Program-made: the position numbers and the translations under genes
The notes under the pieces: model-generated
Seen by the model: the letters and a program-made list of their open reading frames with translations, nothing else
The model's database searches: none
Told to the model about the DNA's origin: nothing
Assembly: GCA_036741695.1 (NCBI GenBank)
Contig: DAINRU010000011.1
Span: 1 to 59,851, forward strand
DNA length: 59,851 nucleotides
DNA from: JAFANK01 sp036741695
Lineage (GTDB): Bacteria; Vulcanimicrobiota; Vulcanimicrobiia; Eremiobacterales; Eremiobacteraceae
Direction of reading: 5' to 3'
Shown here: positions 32,820-40,778 of the stretch, piece by piece
Position numbering within the stretch: the first letter of the stretch is position 1
How the letters are laid out: each line of letters begins with the position of its first letter

Positions 32820-33755
32820 TTACCGCGCGAGCTTGGTCGGCCTTGGTGAGGCGGCGGATGGTATCTCACCGCCCAGCGCCTTCGTCGTTGTGGCTTGTTC
32901 CCACACCCGGTATCGCTGGACTCTCTTTTGCGAGCGATAGACCGCTTGGCTCTTCACGCGGCAGTACAGTTCGAGCAGGCCTGCGCCCACTGTCCAGTGC
33001 AGCTTGCGCCAGTTGCGCAGCGCATGCGGCATTGCGGCTCGCAGGACGGGCAACGTGCGCATGGTCGAGACAGGCACGTTGTGGTCTCTCATGATCTGCA
33101 GATTACCCACGATGCAGTGCATGCGTTGCGAGATGAAATCGTCGAGATGCTCGGGGCCTTTGTTGAAGATGCGCGCCGACGGTGCGTAGACGGATTGGTA
33201 GCCTGCCGAGCGGACGAGCTGGTAGACGGAGAGCTCGTCGCAGATCGCGCTCGGGTTGAGCCGGCGGAACACGTTGCGGAACGCGATGAGCTCGCCCATC
33301 TTGGGATCGCGCATCGAGATGTCATGGTGCAGCGTCCACATGAGGTTGACGGCGTATCCAAAGAACGTGTCGGTCGCGTCGAGCGGGATGGAGTGCGCGC
33401 CGACCATGCCGACCTCAGGGTCGGCAAATGGCGCGAGCAAATTCTCGACGGCTTGCGGCTCGTAAACGAGGTCGGCGCTTGAGACCATGAGGATCTCTTG
33501 CGTCGCCGTGAAGAGGAACTTGTTGATGGCCGAGATCTTCCCGCTGCGGCTGGGCTCGGCGATGAGCGAGATGCGCGGGTCGCGGCGCGCATACTCCTCG
33601 ACGATGTCACAGGTATTGTCTGTGCAGCCGCTGGCCACGACGACGATGCTGGCGATGCGGTCCACAGCGCTCTGCTGCAGCACGCTATCGAGCAAACGCG
33701 CGATGTTGCGTTCCTCGTTATAGGCCATGATGCCAAGCGCGACGGGTTCAGACAT
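32820..33755 (-). CDS. Glycosyltransferase family 2 protein
   Basis: A 311-residue GT-A fold glycosyltransferase. The N-terminal nucleotide-sugar binding pattern is ALGIMAYNEERNIARLLDSVL and VVVASGCTDNT, and a SSADLVYEP segment near 93 is in the place of the DxD metal motif. The C-terminal part has one hydrophobic segment (about 255-275), suggesting membrane association. It is divergent from the membrane glycosyltransferases at 33930 and 35840 and probably serves the same surface-sugar pathway. Donor and acceptor are unknown. Confidence 0.85.
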   Translation of the reverse strand: MSEPVALGIMAYNEERNIARLLDSVLQQSAVDRIASIVVVASGCTDNTCDIVEEYARRDPRISLIAEPSRSGKISAINKFLFTATQEILMVSSADLVYEPQAVENLLAPFADPEVGMVGAHSIPLDATDTFFGYAVNLMWTLHHDISMRDPKMGELIAFRNVFRRLNPSAICDELSVYQLVRSAGYQSVYAPSARIFNKGPEHLDDFISQRMHCIVGNLQIMRDHNVPVSTMRTLPVLRAAMPHALRNWRKLHWTVGAGLLELYCRVKSQAVYRSQKRVQRYRVWEQATTTKALGGEIPSAASPRPTKLAR

Positions 33756-33929
33756 GCTCTTCTATAAGTAATCGGCCTCGCTGTGGCTAGAGTGAAGCCA
33801 GGTGCGGTGCGAGCGACCTGCGTCGTATGTCGAGGGAGGGCACGCAGGCGTGGGCTAGAGGGCTTTAGCCGGTGCTCATTTCATCCCTCGTCGGCTCGCC
33901 ATGGACGTGTGTCTTCCGATAGGTGATAT

Positions 33930-35840
33930 ATGGGTCCACACGCGGTCGACCTCGCGCCGTTCTGGTTGCGGATGGTCGCCGGTTTTGCGGCTGGTGCGGT
34001 GACGTGGGTCGTGGTGGTCGACTATGGCGTCTCCATCGTGTCGCGCCGGGTGACCTTTTCGCATCCTGCGGCTCGCATCGGCGTCGGTGCCGCGCTCGGC
34101 TACGCGCTCTTTGGTTCTATCGTGGCACTACTGGGATTCGTCGGCGGCATCCACGCGACCATACTCTACGTACTGCTGGTGCTCGCTCTCCTTGTGCGTT
34201 ATGCGCACCATCGCCGTGCTCGAACGCTCCCGGCCGCCTGGATGCGAGCACGTGACGCACTCGCACATGCTGATCCGAGCGCCAAGCTCGCGCTCGTCGT
34301 GATCGCCTGCGCGGCGATCACGGGCTTGGCCAACGCTGCACTGCCGGCGGTGTGGTGGGATCCCATCGCGTATCACTTGCCCATCGCGGCGGCCGCGCTC
34401 GATCAAGGGGCGTTTGGATTCAACCCGCACATGGCGCAGTCGGGATTCCCGCTGCTCGGAGAAGCTGCGGCGCTGCCCGCATACGCGGTCGCGGGCTCGG
34501 CGGGTGCGGCCATGGTCACCCTCGGCGCGGGTCTGTGCGTCGCGCTGCTCGTGTGGGCGCTTGCCGACGGCCTGAAGCCAGGCAGCGGACCGCTGGCGGC
34601 GATGCTCGCCGCTTCGTCGGCGCTGTGGGCCTGGCTGTCACCGTCGTTCTACGTCGACGTGCCCTTTGCGATGTTCGTCGTGGCGGCGATCGTCACGGCG
34701 CTGCAACTGCGCGTCGACCCTGACGAACGTCGAGATGCGGACTCGTCGCAGGCGCTCGCGATCGGTGCCCTTGCCGGAGCCCTGTGCGGAGCAGCCGCAG
34801 CCGTCAAGTATTCGGGACTCGGCGCGACCCTCGTCGTCGTGGCGGTCGCACTATGGATCGCGGGGCCGGGCCGTGCAAAGGTGCTCGCCGGTTTCGCGGG
34901 CGGCTTCGCGTTCATCGCTGCCGGATGGTATGCGCGCTCGCTCATCCTCACCGGAGATCCGCTCTATCCTTTTCTCTCCACGTCGGCGGGCCACCAGGCG
35001 CTCGTGCGCGACTTCGCGCTGCGCTACGTCGAGATGACCAGGCACTGGTGCGGAGGAGGGACCTCGCTCGCCGATCTCGTCAGCTTGCCCTACCGCCTCA
35101 TCGCGCAGCCGCAGAGCTTCTGCGGGGATCCCGGTCTTGCGCTGCGCGCCGGCGTGATCTTCGCTCTGGCGGCCGCGTTCGTCGTTCGTCCGGCCCGCGT
35201 CATCGCGACCGCCGCAATAGCGCTGACCGCCCTGTGGTTTGTGAGCAGCCAGCAGTGGCGCTTCCTCTTACCTGCGCTTTTCCTGTATGCCGCGATCGTC
35301 GCTGCCGGCACCTACGCGCTCGGCCGTAGCGTCCGCATGCTGGGTGTCGTGGTGCTCGCTGCCCTCGGTGCGTTCGTCGTCGCCACGAATTGGATTCCGC
35401 AGACCCGCTCGGAGGCATCGGCAAGCCTCATTCCGGCTCTCGCCTATATGAGCGGCCGGCAATCGGCGCAGGTTTACCTCAACAGGCGGCTTGAGACGTT
35501 CGGCGCTGCGCAGTGGGTAGCGGCGCTTGGGGTCAGCGGCAATGAGGTAGGCGCGCTCGACGACGTGCGCGACTACTATTTTCCGCCCGGGACCGCCTGG
35601 CTCAATCCGTATTATCAGCAGGCCGTGGCGCTCGACTGGAGCGCACCGAGTTCTCAGCGTTACCGGCCGCTCGTCGCTCGTGGCATCAGCTACCTCGTCG
35701 TCAACGAGAACCCGGCGTATCTGCACCGGACGCCCACGGGCGTCGACTGGACGGCGTTCGCCAACGACAAACGGACGGTGCTGCGGGAGCTCTACAGCGC
35801 CAATGGGGTCTCCGTGTACGCCTTAGGCAGCGCGCACTGA
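33930..35840 (+). CDS. GT-C family membrane glycosyltransferase (GT39-like)
   Basis: A 636-residue protein with about a dozen membrane segments. The first large outer loop has WWDPIAYHLPIAAAALDQGAF, the acidic WD..YHLP motif of lipid-linked-sugar-dependent GT-C transferases such as ArnT/PMT relatives. A periplasmic C-terminal domain of about 130 residues follows. The ATG at 33930 is preceded by AGGTGAT. The next gene starts on the last base of its stop (TGATG), so both are translated together. The sugar and acceptor are unknown. Confidence 0.78.
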   Translation: MGPHAVDLAPFWLRMVAGFAAGAVTWVVVVDYGVSIVSRRVTFSHPAARIGVGAALGYALFGSIVALLGFVGGIHATILYVLLVLALLVRYAHHRRARTLPAAWMRARDALAHADPSAKLALVVIACAAITGLANAALPAVWWDPIAYHLPIAAAALDQGAFGFNPHMAQSGFPLLGEAAALPAYAVAGSAGAAMVTLGAGLCVALLVWALADGLKPGSGPLAAMLAASSALWAWLSPSFYVDVPFAMFVVAAIVTALQLRVDPDERRDADSSQALAIGALAGALCGAAAAVKYSGLGATLVVVAVALWIAGPGRAKVLAGFAGGFAFIAAGWYARSLILTGDPLYPFLSTSAGHQALVRDFALRYVEMTRHWCGGGTSLADLVSLPYRLIAQPQSFCGDPGLALRAGVIFALAAAFVVRPARVIATAAIALTALWFVSSQQWRFLLPALFLYAAIVAAGTYALGRSVRMLGVVVLAALGAFVVATNWIPQTRSEASASLIPALAYMSGRQSAQVYLNRRLETFGAAQWVAALGVSGNEVGALDDVRDYYFPPGTAWLNPYYQQAVALDWSAPSSQRYRPLVARGISYLVVNENPAYLHRTPTGVDWTAFANDKRTVLRELYSANGVSVYALGSAH

Positions 35841-37294
35841 TGCGCAGGTTTTTTGCGTGGATCGCCGCGATGATCGCCGTAGCCATCGCCGGGTCCTGGG
35901 CGATCCATGCGACCGCGCTTGCCATGCTGCCTGACGCCCCGGCTGACAAGTATGGCGGCTTCCATGTCGGCCTCTCGTTGCCCATCCCGGTCGTTCAGCT
36001 CGCACCGCACTGGTATGCGATCGGCGTCTTCTGGCTCGTGTTCGCGATCATGGCAGCCTGTGGATGGCAAGCCGTCCGCGCCCTCGGCCAAGCGCGCTGC
36101 CAGAATGTCGGCTTCGTCTACGCGGGCTATGCCGTGGTCGCCGTGGCGCTCACGTTCTTCGCCGTGACCCTGTCCATCGACGGATACTTCTATACCGTTT
36201 TCGCGCGGCTGTTCGGTGTGTACGGCATCGACCCGTACGTCTTGGTATCGCCGATCCGGGCGGATGACCCGGTCTTGGCACAAGACTTCAGACTGCTCAA
36301 TAATCCCCCGTTCCCCGATCCGTATGGGCCCGGCTTTACCCTGCTCGCCGGTCTTGTCGGCAAGCTCGAGGCGGGCGCGAGCCTGTGGGTGATGCTGTGG
36401 ACCTGGCGAGCGATCGCCGTCGTCGCATGTCTGCTCGTGCTCGCCGCGCTGTCGCGCATGTTGCAAGGGTCGCCGCCGCACGACCGAGTGCGCCGGGTCG
36501 CCATCGTCGCCTTCAACCCCTTGACGCTGTACGAAAGCGGCGTTGGTGGTCACAACGATTTCCTCATGATCGCCGCGGCGCTGTGGTCGTATGCGCTGGT
36601 CGACGAACTGCCGCTCATCGCCGGTCTGCTGCTCGGCGCGGCGATCGCCATCAAGTACTTCGCCATCATCTTGTTGCCGTTCGTCGCGCTGCGGGCCTGG
36701 CGCACAAGCGTCGTGGCCGCGGTCCTCATCGTCGTGCTCGCCGCGCTCGTGCCGCTGCTATGCTTCCATCCATTCGCCTTCGGGCCCACCGGTCAGGCCA
36801 CGCTCGCAAAAGTCGGGAGCAGCCTCTCCATGTCGCTCAACTGGCTGCTCGCGCTGCCGCTCTTCGCGCTCAAAGCCCCCGATGCTATAGTGCGCTTGCT
36901 GCAATACGCCATTGTAGCGGCCTTCGCGCTCGTCACCCTCGTCGCGCTGCTGCGCTACGCGCGAACGCCGCGCAACGTGGAGGTATTCCGCTCGATCGCT
37001 GCGCTCTTGTGGTCGCTACCCGCCATGCACCCATGGTACGCAGCCTGGCTCGTGCCGGCCGCGGCCGCGCGCTCGAGCTGGGGCACCTACGCCTGGTGGT
37101 TCGGCGCGCTCTCGCTTTTGGTCTACGCTCATGAAGCGGTGTTGCCGACGCCCGGCAACCACACGATCTTCATCTGCATCACCCTCGTGCTGCTCGTGCT
37201 TCCCATCGCGATCGCACGATCTGCGACACACGTGGCAGCGCAGGAACCCGACGAACGCGCCGCGCCGCATGAAGAAGAAGGTGCGCGCGCCTGA
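35840..37294 (+). CDS. GT-C family membrane mannosyltransferase-like protein
   Basis: A 484-residue protein with about eleven membrane segments. SIDGYFYTVFARLFGVYGIDPY and FNPLTLYESGVGGHNDFL are the patterns seen in polyprenol-phosphomannose-dependent mannosyltransferases (MptA/MptB-like, GT87). The acidic residue of the first loop is Asp in SIDGY. It is coupled to the preceding GT-C gene by a TGATG junction. The specific sugar is an inference from family similarity. Confidence 0.72.
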   Translation: MRRFFAWIAAMIAVAIAGSWAIHATALAMLPDAPADKYGGFHVGLSLPIPVVQLAPHWYAIGVFWLVFAIMAACGWQAVRALGQARCQNVGFVYAGYAVVAVALTFFAVTLSIDGYFYTVFARLFGVYGIDPYVLVSPIRADDPVLAQDFRLLNNPPFPDPYGPGFTLLAGLVGKLEAGASLWVMLWTWRAIAVVACLLVLAALSRMLQGSPPHDRVRRVAIVAFNPLTLYESGVGGHNDFLMIAAALWSYALVDELPLIAGLLLGAAIAIKYFAIILLPFVALRAWRTSVVAAVLIVVLAALVPLLCFHPFAFGPTGQATLAKVGSSLSMSLNWLLALPLFALKAPDAIVRLLQYAIVAAFALVTLVALLRYARTPRNVEVFRSIAALLWSLPAMHPWYAAWLVPAAAARSSWGTYAWWFGALSLLVYAHEAVLPTPGNHTIFICITLVLLVLPIAIARSATHVAAQEPDERAAPHEEEGARA

Positions 37295-37312
37295 CGGCGC
37301 AATTCTTCTCGC

Positions 37313-39427
37313 ATGTCAGATCGATGCTATCCGGCGCGCTCACGCGCCCGGCTTCCAATCGCGTTCGCCATGCTGGCCGCCGCCGTACTCCTTTTCGCAA
37401 CGCATGCATCGGCGGCTTCCCAGGACACTATGGACGCGGCGACGCTGCGCGGATATGTGCCCTCGGCCGTCTCCGCCGAGCTCGACGCTGAGAAAGCGGT
37501 GAGCACGTCGCCCAACCCGGACGACGCCATGCGCTACGAACGCGGTGTGGCGAGCGTCGTGCATCGCATGGGCCAGACGACAAATTACGACATTGCGGTC
37601 TACATGCGCGACCAGCTCGAAGCCTTAGGCTGGGACGCGAAGATCGTCACCTACGTCGTGCCGATCGCTTGGCCGACGGAGCAGCGCCTCGAGATCATAG
37701 CTCCTGTGACCCGAGAGGTGGATCTCTACGAGCCCGCCGTCCAGGGCGATCCGTATTCGCAAGACCACGCCGCCATCGGCAAACCGTACACCGGCTATAG
37801 CCCAGACGGTGAGGTGGAAGGCCAGCTCATCTATGCGGGCCACGGCAGCGAAGCCGACCTGGCGAGGCTCACGAAGATGCACGTCAACCTCAAAGGCGCC
37901 CTCATCCTCGTGCAGCAAGGCGATGGCAGCTCGGCGACCAAGGCCAAGCGCGCCGCGCAGCTCGGCGTGCGCGCCGTGCTCAACTACCCCGAACCCGGCT
38001 ACGATCCGTACTTCCCGCAGTTCCATTCAGGCAAGACCTATCCCAATGGGCCGGCGCGGCCGCTCGGCGCCGCTCTGCGAGGGTCGCTCGACATCGAGGG
38101 CTCCGTGCCCGATCCCACGGCGATCGGCATCCCCGTCCCCGGCGCCAAGCACAAACCGATGTCGGCGCTGAAGGTCGACTCGCCGATCCCCGTCATGACG
38201 GTGACCGCGCTCGTCGCGCAGCAGCTAAGCCGCTATCTCGGCGGACCTGTGGCACCAGCCGCGTGGAAGACGAAGATCGCCCCCGGCATCCATATCGGTG
38301 GCGTCGAGCGCGTTCATTTCGTCCTCGTCAACCGGAGGTTCTTCGGGCCCATCTGGAACGTGATCGCGACGATGAAGGGCGCGGTCGAACCGGATCAGAC
38401 GATCATCGTCGGCGGACACCGCGACGCGTGGACGTATGGAGCGCTCGATCCGGGCAGCGGTTCCGTCGCCATGCTGCAGATGGCGAAAGCGTTCGGCAAA
38501 CTGCGCAAGAGCGGCTGGCAACCCTATCGGACCATCGTCATCGCCTCGTGGGACGGCGAAGAGCTCAACGAGTTCGGCAGCGGCATCTGGGTCGATCAAT
38601 ATCGTCAAGAGCTGCTGCACCACTGCTGGGCCTACGTCAACACGGACGAGGTGGCCACCGGGCCGACCTACACCCCCGGCGCGACCGACGATCTCGTCGG
38701 CCTCATGCAGTCGGTCGCTGACGTCGCCGTCGCCCCGAACGGGTCGACGCTCGCCGCCTACTGGACAAAGCAAGACCCAAAGCGGCTCGTGCCCCCAAAC
38801 GGCACGGGCAGCGACCACGAAAGCTTTGAGTATCATCTGAATATCCCGTCGCTAGGCATCACCTATGCGGGCGTCTTCGGCACCTGGCATTCCGCCTACG
38901 ACGACATCGCGAGCCTGCGCGTGTTCGATCCGGGCATGCGTCTCGCCGATGCTGCGGCGAGCCTGTACGACGTGCTGACGCTGCGTCTGGCGGATGCGAT
39001 CTATCCTGATATCCGCTACAGCGCCGACGCGCTTGCCATGCAACGGCGCCTCAACGCCTTCGCCAACGGCCGCGATCACGAGGTGCGCCGCACGCAGGTC
39101 GTGCGCACGCTGCAACCCTACGTCGCCCAGTTCTCGCGCTTAGCGCAGAATCTCGACAACGCCGTCGATGCTTCGTCGAAGGACGGCAATGCCGCTGCAC
39201 TGCGCAACGCAAGTTCGCTCGCCTTCGCGATCCGCATGGCGTTCTATTCGCCACAAGGCGTGCCGGGAGATCCATATAAGCGCAGCGTGCTGTACAACTC
39301 GGACGACGTCATCTCGACCCTTCCATCCCTTGAGTCGACGCTCGATCCGAAGGGGGGCAAGGCGGCGCTCGAGCAGATGGTGGCGGCGTTTTCCAAGCTG
39401 CCGCCGATCCTGCTCGTCTCGAGGTGA
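37313..39427 (+). CDS. M28 family metallopeptidase (glutamate carboxypeptidase II-like)
   Basis: A 704-residue exported peptidase with a signal peptide (about 12-35). A PA domain (about 160-280: GQLIYAGHGSEADL, KGALILVQQGD) is inserted before the M28 catalytic core. Zinc ligands and catalytic residues are His369 (VGGHRDAW), Asp379 (ALDPGSGS) and Glu416-Glu417 (ASWDGEE), with NTDEVATG and GSDHESFEYH further on. A C-terminal helical dimerisation-like domain (about 580-700) completes the transferrin-receptor/GCPII arrangement. It probably trims peptides at their ends outside the cytoplasm. Its stop overlaps the HAD gene start. Confidence 0.88.
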   Translation: MSDRCYPARSRARLPIAFAMLAAAVLLFATHASAASQDTMDAATLRGYVPSAVSAELDAEKAVSTSPNPDDAMRYERGVASVVHRMGQTTNYDIAVYMRDQLEALGWDAKIVTYVVPIAWPTEQRLEIIAPVTREVDLYEPAVQGDPYSQDHAAIGKPYTGYSPDGEVEGQLIYAGHGSEADLARLTKMHVNLKGALILVQQGDGSSATKAKRAAQLGVRAVLNYPEPGYDPYFPQFHSGKTYPNGPARPLGAALRGSLDIEGSVPDPTAIGIPVPGAKHKPMSALKVDSPIPVMTVTALVAQQLSRYLGGPVAPAAWKTKIAPGIHIGGVERVHFVLVNRRFFGPIWNVIATMKGAVEPDQTIIVGGHRDAWTYGALDPGSGSVAMLQMAKAFGKLRKSGWQPYRTIVIASWDGEELNEFGSGIWVDQYRQELLHHCWAYVNTDEVATGPTYTPGATDDLVGLMQSVADVAVAPNGSTLAAYWTKQDPKRLVPPNGTGSDHESFEYHLNIPSLGITYAGVFGTWHSAYDDIASLRVFDPGMRLADAAASLYDVLTLRLADAIYPDIRYSADALAMQRRLNAFANGRDHEVRRTQVVRTLQPYVAQFSRLAQNLDNAVDASSKDGNAAALRNASSLAFAIRMAFYSPQGVPGDPYKRSVLYNSDDVISTLPSLESTLDPKGGKAALEQMVAAFSKLPPILLVSR

Positions 39428-40164
39428 TGTCCACGCGCGAGCGAGGACCTATCCGGGCGATCTTCTTCGACCTCGACGACACGCTGCTCGACGACACCAT
39501 CACGAGCGAGCGCAGCGCGGCGGTCGCCGCGGCGGAGCTCGCGGGCGACCGCGGTGTCAGCGCAGACGATCTGGCCGCCGCCTACATGCATGAGGCGATG
39601 GGATTTTGGGACCGGCTCGAGCCCGGCGCGCCCAAGCCGCAGACCGGGGAGATCCGTCCGGCGCTCTGGCGAGCCGCGCTGGCCAGGTTCGGCATCGACG
39701 ATCCGGATCTCGCGCGACGGCTCGCATCCCGCTATGACGCCGTGCGCATCGAACGTGTCGAGCTCTTCCCCGAGACGTTGCCGGTGCTCCACGAGCTGCA
39801 CGGCCGGTATAAGATGGCCATCATCACCAACGGCTTTGCCGAGACGCACGAAGCCAAGATCGCCCGTTTGGAGCTGTCGCGATTTTTCGACACGGTGGTG
39901 CTCGCCGGCGAGATGGAGCTGGCCAAGCCGGATCCTGCCGTGTTCCGCCACGCGATGGACGCACTTGCGGTCACGGCCGCTGAGAGCGTCATGGTGGGCG
40001 ACCGCTTCGACCGCGATATCGCCGGTGCCCATGCGGCCGGGCTGCGCTCCATCTGGGTCAATATCCGCAATGAGACGATGCCGCCCGGCGCCCGCCCGCC
40101 CGATGCGACCATCCCCTCCATCGCCCAACTCCCCGCCGCTTTAGTGACGCTGGGCACGCCCTAA
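39427..40164 (+). CDS. HAD-superfamily hydrolase (YjjG-like)
   Basis: A 245-residue HAD-IA phosphatase. Motif I is FFDLDDTLLDD (Asp15 nucleophile, Asp17), motif II is IITNGF, motif III has the Lys of ELAKPDP and motif IV is MVGDRFDRDIAGAHAAG. The alpha-helical cap lies between motifs I and II, as in YjjG-type nucleotidases. I chose ATG 39427, which overlaps the peptidase stop (TGATG); GTG 39424 is an alternative. The substrate is not known, a nucleoside or sugar phosphate is likely. Confidence 0.85.
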   Translation: MSTRERGPIRAIFFDLDDTLLDDTITSERSAAVAAAELAGDRGVSADDLAAAYMHEAMGFWDRLEPGAPKPQTGEIRPALWRAALARFGIDDPDLARRLASRYDAVRIERVELFPETLPVLHELHGRYKMAIITNGFAETHEAKIARLELSRFFDTVVLAGEMELAKPDPAVFRHAMDALAVTAAESVMVGDRFDRDIAGAHAAGLRSIWVNIRNETMPPGARPPDATIPSIAQLPAALVTLGTP

Positions 40165-40181
40165 ACGCGTAAGACTTTGGG

Positions 40182-40219
40182 CCCTCCGCCAATCGTATAT
40201 GCAGAGGTTTGGCGGAGGG
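40182..40219 (+). promoter_or_regulatory. Hairpin that covers the ribosome binding site of the next gene
   Basis: CCCTCCGCCAA (40182-40192) pairs base for base with TTGGCGGAGGG (40209-40219), 11 bp with a 16-nt loop. GGAGGG in the 3' arm is the ribosome binding site of the gene at 40226. When folded, this leader would hide the site, a layout known for translational switches and RNA thermometers. The role is inferred. Confidence 0.55.
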
Positions 40220-40225
40220 AACATC

Positions 40226-40636
40226 ATGCGACATATCATCTCGATCGGTATCTTCACGGCAGTGGTCTGCGCCGTCGCCGCGCTCTCAAGCGCACCGGCG
40301 AGCGCGGATTTCCAGGTCTGCAACGAATCAGGCGAACACGTCAGCGTCGCCATCGCCTACTACGACGCGGCCACCGACTCGATGGTCTCCGAGGGCTGGT
40401 GGAACATGGACTCAGGCGATTGCCGGACGGCCATCGACGGCGATCTCAAGGACAAATACTACTATCTGTATGCCGAGAGCGACGAGCACACCTGGACTGG
40501 CTCGCACGCGATGTGCCTGAATCCGGTGCACAAGTTCACGCTCTATGACGTCGACACGTCCTGCGATTATTCGTGGGAGAACTTCTTCCAGGTGGACACA
40601 GGCGACGCCGAGTCGTACACGCACACCATCCGGTAG
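40226..40636 (+). CDS. Exported DUF1036-like protein
   Basis: A 136-residue protein with a signal peptide (about 1-27). The mature part, FQVCNESGEHVSVAIAYYD, GWWNMDSGDCR, YYYLYAES and KFTLYDVDTSC, follows DUF1036, a small beta domain with conserved cysteines (Cys32 and three more, probably disulfides). I chose ATG 40226 because GGAGGG lies 6 nt upstream; an upstream in-frame ATG at 40199 would remove the signal peptide from the N-terminus. The ribosome binding site is inside a hairpin. It lies between the HAD gene and uvrA. Function is unknown. Confidence 0.75.
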   Translation: MRHIISIGIFTAVVCAVAALSSAPASADFQVCNESGEHVSVAIAYYDAATDSMVSEGWWNMDSGDCRTAIDGDLKDKYYYLYAESDEHTWTGSHAMCLNPVHKFTLYDVDTSCDYSWENFFQVDTGDAESYTHTIR

Positions 40637-40683
40637 CGATGGCGCGCCCCGCATGGTGCGGACGGGCCGATGGGTCGTACAAC

Positions 40684-40704
40684 GGGCGCGATGGATTCGC
40701 GCCC
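40684..40704 (+). terminator. Hairpin after the DUF1036-like gene
   Basis: GGGCGCGA and TCGCGCCC form an 8-bp GC-rich stem with a 5-nt loop, about 50 nt past the stop at 40636. There is no T-tract. It may end the transcript before uvrA. Confidence 0.4.
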
Positions 40705-40778
40705 GCAACGTTTCGCTATAGGCCCGTAGCGCCTGACAAGAGGCGCTCGCACGCCCCTATCGCGAACATCTCTCGTCC

